Shown here one piece after another: positions 19,001-26,887 of a DNA stretch of 64,000 bases. The notes under the pieces were generated by a model that searched no databases, had not been told where the DNA came from, and saw nothing but the letters and a program-made list of their open reading frames with translations. The stretch comes from JAEUTH01 sp039931675 (GTDB taxonomy: Bacteria > Bacteroidota > Bacteroidia > AKYH767-A > OLB10), in assembly GCA_039931675.1 (NCBI GenBank), contig JBDTRM010000291.1, positions 1 to 64,000 on the forward strand, read 5' to 3'. Each line of letters starts with the position of its first letter. The first letter of the stretch is position 1. Both the position numbers and the translations under genes were made by a program.

Positions 19001-19717
19001 GTGTTGTGGTGCATTAAAGCGAGTGTACCGGCACGTTTGCTTATTAAATTTTATCAACCCGTTTGTGGTGCCAATGAGCAATTGACCGGGAGTTATTTCA
19101 ATAAAACTCTGTGCGCAATTTTCACCATCGGGTCTTGTATGAATTACAGGTCTGTTTATGAAATTGAAGTGATCAATTTTATTACGTTCATTATTAATTT
19201 TAAAAATACCATGATTAGAAGTTCCAAGCCACACAATATTGGAACTGTCAATATAAATGCTGAAGAGAGTATTTACCAATGAATCAAGTCCGTCACCCGT
19301 ATGAAGCTTAATGCGCGTAAATTTCTCTGTTACCTTGTTAAATATATTTAGCCCGCCTCCCCAGGTACCAATCCATAGTATTCCTTTTTTATCTATTGCA
19401 AGACAACTCACATCGTTCATTGACAATGTAGTTGAATCAACCGGATCGTTAAAATATCCTTTCATTTCATAACCGTTGTAACGATATAAGCCATTATCTG
19501 TTCCTATCCAAACATAACCCGATTGATCTTTAATTGCACAAATAGCATTATTACTGTTAATACCGTCTCTGCTTCCAAGATTAATAAAACGCTCTCCGTT
19601 TTGTCCGTAACAATTATTAATTGAATTTAAAAGTAAGAGCGCATAGAAAATCACGAGGCGCAAAAGGCTGCACTGGTACTTTTCTTTAGCACTTACTGAA
19701 AATAAATTTTTCAACAA
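15992..19717 (-). CDS. Hybrid two-component sensor kinase with propeller sensor (HTCS-like)
   Basis: 1241 aa. A signal/anchor segment (~residues 15-38) precedes a periplasmic sensor of two-component regulator propeller repeats (for example DQSGYVWIGTDNGLYRYNGY, KKGILWIGTWGGGLNIF) covering about residues 40-750. A Y_Y_Y domain (~765-835; YSYFLEGVDRQWTKN) is followed by a transmembrane span (~845-865), a HisKA domain with His869 in SHEIRTPMNAI, a HATPase domain (NLAGNAEKFTEHG, DTGIGIPQEKL, GTGLGLTI) and a C-terminal receiver with Asp1163 in LLLLDIMMPQMDG. Unlike the Bacteroides HTCS proteins it has no C-terminal AraC domain; output goes through the separate HPt and LytTR genes that follow. The ligand is unknown; relatives often sense polysaccharide breakdown products. 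Confidence 0.92.
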   Translation of the reverse strand: MLKNLFSVSAKEKYQCSLLRLVIFYALLLLNSINNCYGQNGERFINLGSRDGINSNNAICAIKDQSGYVWIGTDNGLYRYNGYEMKGYFNDPVDSTTLSMNDVSCLAIDKKGILWIGTWGGGLNIFNKVTEKFTRIKLHTGDGLDSLVNTLFSIYIDSSNIVWLGTSNHGIFKINNERNKIDHFNFINRPVIHTRPDGENCAQSFIEITPGQLLIGTTNGLIKFNKQTCRYTRFNAPQHKNYCLYQFVKENDNEVWIATWGNGIVKFNSRDTSWTEYNFNSKFKGTSNIVWSVSEKNKDELYVASIDSGFGVFNKISGKFKFFRHRSDNPYSICSDLNAKNIFHYDSNSVWFLGAEGISALNKRNNNFNEVSLPKSNGYYSNFLSLNTIIQSDNKKEYYAGGDLSDGLYVLDSNFNCKKIYSINKDESKNGISYIHKNPLNNEYIINTYYNGFLTFNPHNKTIKPLFTNARHLDTLNFSSNHSFIDSKNNLWFDRSRHGIYCYSLSDSTVKNYRFNEKDIKAVRGSIYGILETSDGNIMAAYNINGFGILSQSDLSVTNIAEANIKGYKIKLQEVCFSHDHIINNQDLLISTLFDGAFIYNMQSRKFTRNFSTENGLPSNRVGCAVRDNSNSMWLTTGNGLAELNLNDYSIKNYNDKDGIEDKQDHQLFNRPLLKGADGKLFLSVTGGFYYWDPKHFYKETIPPQIAFDFFKVLNKDYTLINDTNINYLSTVTLPHDSNFFSFQFAAMHFVLPERNRYSYFLEGVDRQWTKNTLQRMANYTNVSPGHYTFHVKAANCDGVWGTERKLNIIITPAWYQTLWFKFLIGLIAIGILYVIYLVRLRQVKLQKEKELALNTARMKDAFLARMSHEIRTPMNAIMGMNQILLDKQPRNDQLEYLNAIEESTVTLLSLINEILDYAKIESGKMHLEDTPFSIKECIQSAANTIKHKALEKNVGVNCLVDDLPELVMGDPVRLKQILINLAGNAEKFTEHGEITLSSEIIGSDNEYVQCKFTVSDTGIGIPQEKLSSIFESFTQAGSDITRRFGGTGLGLTISKQLIELHKSSINVSSEVNKGTAFSFTIKYKKALDRKESDQNLKNYIYDKGELLSGIKILLAEDNKFNGIVAIDMLKKMIPGLQIDLADDGTKAIELLQKNKYDLLLLDIMMPQMDGYETIEHIRKKFNEPLRSIKVIAMTANATRGERDKCFETGMNGYIAKPLEKKDVLDNLIKVLISNPPRDGN

Positions 19718-19794
19718 AATTTTAAGTATATTAATTTAATGGTAAGTATAATATACTTTTTATTTTAATGGTAAATTTTTACTGAAATGCCTGT

Positions 19795-19829
19795 AAAAAA
19801 TTAAAGCCCTGTTTATTCAACAGAGCTTT
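19795..19829 (-). terminator. Intrinsic terminator after the fibre gene pair (minus strand)
   Basis: On the minus strand AAAGCTCTGTT (19829-19819) pairs with AACAGGGCTTT (19813-19803) through a 5-nt loop with one G-U pair, then a run of T (AATTTTTT). It lies 18 bp beyond the stop of the 647-aa fibre gene and upstream of the kinase gene, separating the two minus-strand operons. Confidence 0.8.
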
Positions 19830-19847
19830 ATTGCCTCATATCTTTAT

Positions 19848-21791
19848 TTATTTGGTTATTACCATAATTTTAGTATCAATAGTTTCATCATTTACAAAAA
19901 GGGAATATGTGTAGGTGCCCTGCACAAATTCGTTAGCATTAATTACTACCTGGTTCTTTCCCTGTCCTTTTAGTGAAATTGATTTCAAAAGGTTGCCACT
20001 CAAATCACGAATAATAATACTTGCAGAACTGATATTGTCTGAAAGTTGATATTTTATAATCGTGTTTTGATTAAAAGGATTAGGTTGGTTCAGGTATAAA
20101 ATGTTTTCCTCTTGTTTGATAAGTTTTTGTTCCTTAAAAGAAGTTGCATTTTGATTGCATAATATTTCCAAGCATTGCTGCATATCTTCAATAGTACTTT
20201 TCAACGCTGTGTTTTCTTCTTCCAATTGCTGAATCTTCATTACTGTATTTGTGTGTTCCTCCTGCAAACCTGCAACAAGAACAGGGATCATTTTATCATA
20301 ATTTACTCCTTTAAAAACAAATGTCTTTTCAGTCAGATTGCCTTTATCATCCATTAGTGGGTGATTTATTTCACGAACCATTTCTGGAAAAACTTTTTCC
20401 AAATCCTGCGCTAAAAATCCATCCTGCATTTCAGAAGGTAAATTCATGAAATTATATTGATCCGTTTTGAAATAGTAACTTGAAGGTTTTAGCTGCATGA
20501 TTTTATATAATGAATTTTGCAAGGCATGTACATCTTTTTTAAAGCGAGCATCTGAAGACTGCCAAGTGCCTGCGACAGCATAAGAACTTCCATCGCTATA
20601 AACCGCCCATTTGTTTGTTACATTACCAGAGGCGGTAGCAAATATACCCCATGCATCTCCTGTTCCTCCGCCTGAATTGCTAGCTACAAACCATCCTCCA
20701 AGGGCTTGGCTATTTGCAATTATATTCGCGCCATATCCATATACCCCTGTTTGACCAAAGCCTCTCACACCAAATCCCCTGTAATTACCACTATTCATTG
20801 TCTTGCCAGTAACTGCTGTTGTGTATCCGTACCCTGTAGCATCTGCTTCAACTTGTCCAACAGAATCTATTACAAGAAGATAAGCATTATCATTAGCAAT
20901 AGAAAACCCTTTTGCAGAAGTTGCTGTACCATTGGCCCCCGCCCTGAGATACCAATTACCGCCACCTGCAGCAGTATTGGAAAGTTCAATAGCTGCGCTT
21001 TTTCCATGAGTAGTTGATTCAGCTCCCGACACATGAAATTTTGAACCCGGATTAGCTGTTTCTACTCCAACAAACCCCCCGTTTGAAATGCTCATGCGAT
21101 TTTGATTATTGGTATAAAAATCCAATCCATATTGATTACTTCCTGCCGTTCTTTTTGATGCAATGCCTTCTCCTGTTGATTGTACTCCGAATACAAGCGC
21201 ATTAGATAGTGAGCCATTATTTGTATTGGCACCATCCACAATAAAATTAGCATCGCACCTGATGTTACCTCCGGCAACATGAATCTTTTGAGCGGGAGTT
21301 GTAGTTCCTATCCCAATATTATTGGTGGAAGCGGCAATGGTTAAAACATTATAAGATACAGCATTTTGAATGGTGAAATCGTTATTGCCTATACAGCCGG
21401 TGTTCCATAATGCATTCGTTCCTGTTTTATAATTCACCAGGCAATTAGTTCCGGCTGTTGCTGACCTTGCCAGTATCAGGCTTGCGCCTCCGGTTGAAGA
21501 TGATTGAATTCTAACATCACAATTTGATGCATTTTTAACATCCACTTTATAGGTAGGGCTGCTGCTGCCAATGCCAACCTTTCCTGTACTTGTAATGAAC
21601 ATTCGTGTTGCATTTCGAGTACGTATGTCAAGGGGAACTGTGCCTGTGGTGTCCTTAATTCCAATAATATTCTGACCTGTTATTACCCCGGTATTGCCTG
21701 TTACATTCCAGGTTTGGCCATTTGCATTTATAAGGATTAGCATGCTGAGCGTACAACCTGTTGCAAGACTTTTTAAGAGTTTATTTTTCAT
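19848..21791 (-). CDS. Fibre protein with S74-like chaperone domain and T9SS type A tail
   Basis: 647 aa. A signal peptide (residues 1-26, ending NANGQ) is followed by fibre-like repeats of the type GKVGIGSSSPTYKVDV and NNIGIGTTTPAQKIHVAGG. A shared family module (STHGKSAAIELSNT, NWYLRAGANGT, GFSIANDNAY; ~255-310) comes next. At ~412 begins an intramolecular chaperone domain of the peptidase S74 type: SSDARFKKDVHALQNSL with the Ser413-Asp414 pair that is the cleavage site in phage relatives, then QDGFLAQDLEKVFPEMV and a coiled coil (~510-545). The last ~85 residues are a T9SS type A sorting domain (NQPNPFNQNTIIKYQL, IRDLSGNLLKSI, GTYTYSLFVNDE). It starts 40 bp after the 638-aa paralogue and is likely cotranscribed with it. 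A trimeric surface fibre is the likely form (inference). Confidence 0.82.
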   Translation of the reverse strand: MKNKLLKSLATGCTLSMLILINANGQTWNVTGNTGVITGQNIIGIKDTTGTVPLDIRTRNATRMFITSTGKVGIGSSSPTYKVDVKNASNCDVRIQSSSTGGASLILARSATAGTNCLVNYKTGTNALWNTGCIGNNDFTIQNAVSYNVLTIAASTNNIGIGTTTPAQKIHVAGGNIRCDANFIVDGANTNNGSLSNALVFGVQSTGEGIASKRTAGSNQYGLDFYTNNQNRMSISNGGFVGVETANPGSKFHVSGAESTTHGKSAAIELSNTAAGGGNWYLRAGANGTATSAKGFSIANDNAYLLVIDSVGQVEADATGYGYTTAVTGKTMNSGNYRGFGVRGFGQTGVYGYGANIIANSQALGGWFVASNSGGGTGDAWGIFATASGNVTNKWAVYSDGSSYAVAGTWQSSDARFKKDVHALQNSLYKIMQLKPSSYYFKTDQYNFMNLPSEMQDGFLAQDLEKVFPEMVREINHPLMDDKGNLTEKTFVFKGVNYDKMIPVLVAGLQEEHTNTVMKIQQLEEENTALKSTIEDMQQCLEILCNQNATSFKEQKLIKQEENILYLNQPNPFNQNTIIKYQLSDNISSASIIIRDLSGNLLKSISLKGQGKNQVVINANEFVQGTYTYSLFVNDETIDTKIMVITK

Positions 21792-21831
21792 ACGTTTTTA
21801 TTTTTAAATGTAAAATTTTGAAATAATGATT

Positions 21832-23748
21832 CTATTTAGTTATCACCATAAGTTTAGTGTCAATGCTTCTGTTATTTACAACAAGCGTGTAGGTATAGGT
21901 ACCCTGAACAAATTCATTTGCATTAATTATTGTTTCCTTTTCTGCTCCTGTAACAGGGATTGACTTTAAAAGATTCCCACTCAAATCGCGAATAAGAATC
22001 TGGGCGCTTTTCGAATCTTTTGATAATTGATATTGAATAACTGTGGACTGATTGAAGGGATTAGGTTGATTTTGGTAAAGCATATTTTCAGTCGCAGAAT
22101 TAATTATTGAAGCCCCCTCACTTTTTGAAGAAGATAAATTTTGATTGCATAATGTTTCAAGACATTGCTGCATTTCGTTTACTTTTTGTTCTAATACCTG
22201 ATTTTTATCTTCTAACTTATTATTCCTGAGATGCTCCTCCTGCAATGCAGCTACAAGCACAGGGATCATCTTATCATAATTTACACCTTTAAATGTAAAA
22301 CACTCCCTGGTAGGTACACCTTTATCCATTAAAGGTTGGTGTATTTCACGCACCATTTCAGGAAAAACATTTTCTAAATCCTGAGCTATAAATCCTTCTT
22401 GTTTTTCTCTCGGCAGACTCATAAAGATGTATTCATCCGTTTTGAAAAAATAACTCGAAGGTTTGAGCTGCATAATTTTCTCCATAGAATGTTGCAATAG
22501 TTCGATATCTTTTTTAAAGCGTGCATCCGAACCCATCCAAAACCCATTAGCATAAGCATTTCCATTACTGTAAACACCCCAATCGTTTCCGCTCCCTCCG
22601 TTTGCAACTCCAATAACACCTATTTTATCAACAGATCCGGAACCACCTGCAAAGAAAGAACCACCGAAAAAGGCATTTGGGGAATTATTATTTTCAACCG
22701 TACCACTTACACCAATAAATCCGCCATGTGCCTCTACTCCAATCCCATGACCAATTGCAGGTTCTGATTCAGCTTTGATTGCTATTCGGTCCCACATTCC
22801 TGGTGCATTGACCTTTGCATGAATTATACCTGCACCAGCAAAAGGACCGGTAATAGCTCCCTCCACATCGAAATAAAATGCAGGAGCTATGGTGCCTACT
22901 CCAATAAAGCCTACAGAATCAATGACAAGACGGTATCCATTATCATCAGCAATTGAAAAACCTTTTGCTGGGGTTACTGTTCCATTTGCTCCAGCTCTTA
23001 AATACCAGTTAGCACCAAGAGATGAAGTATTTGAAATTTCAATGGCTGTATTTTTTCCGTGTGCTGAAGATTCTGATCCAGAAACCTGAAATTTTGAAAT
23101 AGGGTTATTTAATCCAACACCCACATAACCATCGGCATATCTATAAAATAAAGACTTCGCCCCTGGCCCCATTTGTACATTACCCCCGTAATAATTCTGA
23201 AAGAGCGTTGAACCTGATCCATTGTGCCGGGCCTGAATATCCTCCTGCCCGAAAGCGATGTTATATCCTGTTTTATTCCCTAAAACCAACAAACCATCTG
23301 CATTAAGGTCAAGGGGTAATACAGAACTGCTTGTAACTTGCAATTTTGAAACGGGTGAAGCTGTTCCAATACCAACGCCACCGTTCGCTGCTTTATAAAT
23401 AAATGGATTAGCTGTTGGACCAAGTTGTACATCACCTCCATAAAAATTCTGATATAGTGTTGCACCGGTTCCATTGTTACGGGCTTGAATATCACGAGCA
23501 TCAAAGGCCAAATTGAATGAGGTCTTGTTTCCAAGTACCATTAAGCCATGTGCAGTGTTAAGGTCAAGACCAGTCGTTCCAGCAACGTGCAGTTTTGAAA
23601 CAGGTGCAGTGGTTCCAATGCCAACTTTCGACCAACCAGCCTGAAGGTAAGTTTTTGGTGCAGCAGCAGGCTCCCACTGTGCAACCGCATAGGATGCAAA
23701 GAGCATAGATATTATACCGGTAGAAAAAAGTAAGTTAAGCTTTTTCAT
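21832..23748 (-). CDS. Fibre protein paralogue with S74-like domain and T9SS type A tail
   Basis: 638 aa. Signal peptide 1-23 (ending SYAVAQ). Two copies of a ~65-aa module (AHGLMVLGNKTSFNLAFD ... LYQNFYGGDVQLGP and DGLLVLGNKTGYNIAFG ... LFQNYYGGNVQMGP), each introduced by VGIGT/GIGTASPVSKL, occupy ~40-195. The STHGK-like family module (SAHGKNTAIEISNT, NWYLRAGANGT) follows at ~225-280. A glycine-rich stretch leads to the chaperone domain starting MGSDARFKKDIELLQHSM, with Ser407-Asp408, then QEGFIAQDLENVFPEMV, a coiled coil (~500-530) and a type A sorting tail (NQPNPFNQSTVIQYQL, GTYTYTLVVNNR). The C-terminal half is closely similar to the 647-aa neighbour while the N-terminal repeats resemble the 404-aa gene at 26888-28102, so the cluster is mosaic. 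Confidence 0.82.
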   Translation of the reverse strand: MKKLNLLFSTGIISMLFASYAVAQWEPAAAPKTYLQAGWSKVGIGTTAPVSKLHVAGTTGLDLNTAHGLMVLGNKTSFNLAFDARDIQARNNGTGATLYQNFYGGDVQLGPTANPFIYKAANGGVGIGTASPVSKLQVTSSSVLPLDLNADGLLVLGNKTGYNIAFGQEDIQARHNGSGSTLFQNYYGGNVQMGPGAKSLFYRYADGYVGVGLNNPISKFQVSGSESSAHGKNTAIEISNTSSLGANWYLRAGANGTVTPAKGFSIADDNGYRLVIDSVGFIGVGTIAPAFYFDVEGAITGPFAGAGIIHAKVNAPGMWDRIAIKAESEPAIGHGIGVEAHGGFIGVSGTVENNNSPNAFFGGSFFAGGSGSVDKIGVIGVANGGSGNDWGVYSNGNAYANGFWMGSDARFKKDIELLQHSMEKIMQLKPSSYFFKTDEYIFMSLPREKQEGFIAQDLENVFPEMVREIHQPLMDKGVPTRECFTFKGVNYDKMIPVLVAALQEEHLRNNKLEDKNQVLEQKVNEMQQCLETLCNQNLSSSKSEGASIINSATENMLYQNQPNPFNQSTVIQYQLSKDSKSAQILIRDLSGNLLKSIPVTGAEKETIINANEFVQGTYTYTLVVNNRSIDTKLMVITK

Positions 23749-23764
23749 AGTTTTTGTTTTTAAA

Positions 23765-23788
23765 ATTGTTAGTGAATTCTCAAATATT
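23765..23788 (-). promoter_or_regulatory. Conserved leader element upstream of the 638-aa fibre gene
   Basis: Read on the minus strand, AATATTTGAG...AACAAT is found here and again at 28118-28146, at a similar distance before the start codon of the 404-aa fibre gene. AATATTTG differs from the Bacteroidota -7 consensus TAnnTTTG at its first base, so this may be the promoter of each unit. No clear -33 TTG was found. Confidence 0.4.
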
Positions 23789-23982
23789 TAATAACAGAAG
23801 TCTTAAACTTAATGCAAATGGAAACCGAAAACATTGAATGTAAATGTGGTTGTGTTTTATTTCAATACGATAGCAATAAATTGAGTAGTAACTTTAACTG
23901 TACGTATATTGATAATGAAACCACCTTGAACCGGAAAATCTTTCATTTATTATTAAGGAATATTTTTTACCAAAATGATTCC

Positions 23983-26868
23983 TTAATGGATCACACAAAA
24001 CTTTTTGGAAAAGTCTTTACCGCCAGCCGATAGGGTACAGAAATAGATTCCATTTTCAAATTCAGAAACATCAACATCAAAAACCCCTGAACCCTTTTTA
24101 CGTTCTAGATTGTCTTTAAGTTCTTTGATCTTACGACCTGAAATGTCATAAAATGAAATGTTGATATAAGAATCGTTTGCAATTGTGTATGATAGTTTTA
24201 TTTGCGATGATACCGGGTTTGGCGCAAGTGTTATCATATCCTGAAACGAACCATCGCTTGTTGAATTGGCATTTATGCCAGTCAATACACCTGCATAGTT
24301 TCCTTCTAATGCAGGCATCAACAGAGGGTTGCCGCATCCGTTTAGCTCCCCTTTAAATGTGGTGCCAGCCTTTACCTGAAAACCAACAGTTAAACCAATC
24401 GTCCGACCTGAATTTAAAGTTATATCAGTTCCTATACCACCCTGAAGTAACAATGAAGAATGTATTGAATCAGATGCTTCAAAATATTCGCTGCCAATGT
24501 TGGGTGGCGAGCCAATTCCGCCATTATGTTCCACGAAAAAAGGGCATCCGGTATATATATCCGATTGCCATATACCCCGTCCAAATGTTCCGGCAGTAAT
24601 GGTACCGTGTGCATAGCTGATTTCAAGATCGCTTACAAACACATTAGGCAAGCCATTGCTAAAAGGTATCCAATCTCCCAAAAGATTGTCCCGATAAAAA
24701 ACACCTATATCTGTACCCACATACAATCCATCGCTTGATCCGTTTTGATACTTGATGCAATATACTCTTACATTAGGTAGAGAGCCTGTTATATTGCCAG
24801 ATGTCCATGTAGTCCCTCCATCAGTTGATGCAAATACCTTCATTCCGGCACTAAAATTTTGGTAAGTAATCCAGATTTTATTTGGGTCGCTTGATGAAAC
24901 AGTAACTGATCCTAAAAATCCTGACGCTCCTGCCGGAGTTGTTTTAAGCGACCAATTTACGCCTGCATTAATACTTCTTCGTAATTCACCTCCGTTAACT
25001 GCATAAATATAATTTGAATTGGAAGGTGCTATTGCCATATCTGCCTGTGGGCTGTTACTTCCGGTTACATAACGAGTCCATGTTGATCCAAAGTTTGTTG
25101 ACTTATAGCAATCGCGAATCAAACAATAAACAATATTACTGTTTGATGGATCTTGTTGCAACCCCTCAATAAGGAAAATGCCATTAGTTGCGTCCGCACA
25201 ACCACAGCCATACCAGGGAGTAACGTCCACACCACCGGTTGCATATCCATCAGTTGATTTGTATAGGAAAGCATTAGATCCATTAGCGAGTACATTATTT
25301 TGATTGGTGCGATCAATTAATGTTTCACTTGCATCACAACATCCGACATCCTTGTAAACGCCAGGCGTATATTTGAAAACACCATTATCTTGAGTGCCTC
25401 CGTAAAATAAAAAGTTGTCAGGGTCATAGCCTGAAATTTTGTAATACTGTGTTGAGAAAATTCCCAATGAAATGTAGGTCCAGGTAACACCACCATCAGT
25501 TGATTTGGATAAACCACCATCAGTTCCGGCATACATAACTGTTCCATTATAGGCAACTACATGAACATCTTCATGTACGTAATTGGAACCATAGTAACAT
25601 GAAATTGAATTTCCTCCCCATGTACTTCCGCTATTTGTTGATTTCCAAACATTAATTCCACCGGTTATCAGTGTTGTTGAAATTCCTGGAGAAACAGCAA
25701 GAGCTAGATCATATCCTGATTGGTCGTTGGCTGCTGCCCCTGAGCAATCAGAACCTAGTATGTTTGGGGTGTTTGACATCAATGTAAAATTACTTCCACT
25801 GTTCGTTGATTTATATAACCCTTTAAAACCGGGAGTTGAAGTTCCAGGACCAAATAATAAATATACGACCGAAGAATTTACAGGTGTAACACCAATTTGA
25901 ATTCTGTTTGTGCCCGATGGTTTTGAAGGAGAGTATGCAGTGGAAAGCAAAGCTGTCCAGGAACTGCCTCCCGTAGTTGTAACATAGCAATCACTGTTTG
26001 TTGTTGCGTAAGCTGTGGTGTTACTTGATGGTTTAAATTTCACATCATAAAACCAACCTGCTTGTTTAAGCGACCAATTCAGTCCTCCATCAGTTGTTTG
26101 ATAAATTCCGTTTGAAGTTGCGGCTAGTAATAAGTTTGCATCAATACCTGATTGAGTAATAGCATAACCTCTAACCACTTGGGTAGCATCAAACTTAAGG
26201 GCGGTGCTGAACCAATTTAAGCCTCCGTCAAAGCTTTTAAGGACGCCTGTTGAATATAAATATCCTGAATCACCATCACCCGTAAGGATATAAATAACAG
26301 ATGAGTTTGAAAAATCAACGCAAATTGATGATACCCCTAACAGGGGGATTCCGTTGGTAATACAATTCCATGTTGTGCCTCCGTTAGTGGTTTTCCAAAC
26401 CCCACCCGCAGGTGTTCCGGCATATATAATATTAGCATTACCCGGATCAAAAGCTATACAACTGACACGCCCTAATTTCTTTTGATTGCTGCCTGTTAAC
26501 GATGCAGGATTCAGATTTATCCAGCTACCACCTGCTGAATTAAGTTTTAAGCTTGGATTCTTTTCCTGGTAAGAAAGATATTCATTTAAAACTACTGAGG
26601 ATGCGTTTATAATATTGCCATTAGCATCTGTGCTGCCACGCATTGAACGAAGCCATCGTTGATAAGCTTTGTAGTCGCTTTCTTTTTCTTCCCCGAATTC
26701 TTCCTCTCGATTTGATGGGTCTGCATAATATTTGTCAAGTTTTTCTTTTACCTGATTAAGATTTCGAGGGATTTCTTTACCCATAAGCTCCTTGAAATTT
26801 TGGGCCGCTGTTTTAGTATTTACAAAAACAGTACATGCCACAATGAGTAACCATAATATCTTTTTCAT
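23983..26868 (-). CDS. BNR/sortilin-like propeller protein with T9SS type A tail
   Basis: 961 aa. Signal peptide 1-23 (ending TAAQ). An N-terminal helical stretch (~25-100) leads into a long beta-propeller region (~115-770) with at least eight Asp-box/BNR-type repeats such as GVWKTTNGGTTW, GIYQTTDGGLNW, GLYKSTNSGSNF, VFASTDGGTTW and a final GTFGRGIWQSDIY. Proteins of this class resemble sialidase/Vps10 propellers but lack recognisable catalytic residues. A 3-coathanger-stack-like module follows (~780-860; NIGSEYFEASDSI, VGFQVKAGTTFKGEL), then the sorting domain (LAPNPVSSQIKLSY, SFYDISGRKIKEL, GIYFCTLSAGG). The gene begins 19 bp after the 404-aa fibre gene, indicating an operon. Confidence 0.85.
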   Translation of the reverse strand: MKKILWLLIVACTVFVNTKTAAQNFKELMGKEIPRNLNQVKEKLDKYYADPSNREEEFGEEKESDYKAYQRWLRSMRGSTDANGNIINASSVVLNEYLSYQEKNPSLKLNSAGGSWINLNPASLTGSNQKKLGRVSCIAFDPGNANIIYAGTPAGGVWKTTNGGTTWNCITNGIPLLGVSSICVDFSNSSVIYILTGDGDSGYLYSTGVLKSFDGGLNWFSTALKFDATQVVRGYAITQSGIDANLLLAATSNGIYQTTDGGLNWSLKQAGWFYDVKFKPSSNTTAYATTNSDCYVTTTGGSSWTALLSTAYSPSKPSGTNRIQIGVTPVNSSVVYLLFGPGTSTPGFKGLYKSTNSGSNFTLMSNTPNILGSDCSGAAANDQSGYDLALAVSPGISTTLITGGINVWKSTNSGSTWGGNSISCYYGSNYVHEDVHVVAYNGTVMYAGTDGGLSKSTDGGVTWTYISLGIFSTQYYKISGYDPDNFLFYGGTQDNGVFKYTPGVYKDVGCCDASETLIDRTNQNNVLANGSNAFLYKSTDGYATGGVDVTPWYGCGCADATNGIFLIEGLQQDPSNSNIVYCLIRDCYKSTNFGSTWTRYVTGSNSPQADMAIAPSNSNYIYAVNGGELRRSINAGVNWSLKTTPAGASGFLGSVTVSSSDPNKIWITYQNFSAGMKVFASTDGGTTWTSGNITGSLPNVRVYCIKYQNGSSDGLYVGTDIGVFYRDNLLGDWIPFSNGLPNVFVSDLEISYAHGTITAGTFGRGIWQSDIYTGCPFFVEHNGGIGSPPNIGSEYFEASDSIHSSLLLQGGIGTDITLNSGRTIGLTVGFQVKAGTTFKGELNGCGNPLLMPALEGNYAGVLTGINANSTSDGSFQDMITLAPNPVSSQIKLSYTIANDSYINISFYDISGRKIKELKDNLERKKGSGVFDVDVSEFENGIYFCTLSAGGKDFSKKFCVIH

Positions 26869-26887
26869 AGCCTTTAGTATTTAATTG

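Noticed and set aside
23812..24033. 73-codon plus-strand frame between fibre genes
   Set aside because: It overlaps the 3' end of the BNR gene, has no recognisable domain and looks like intergenic sequence.
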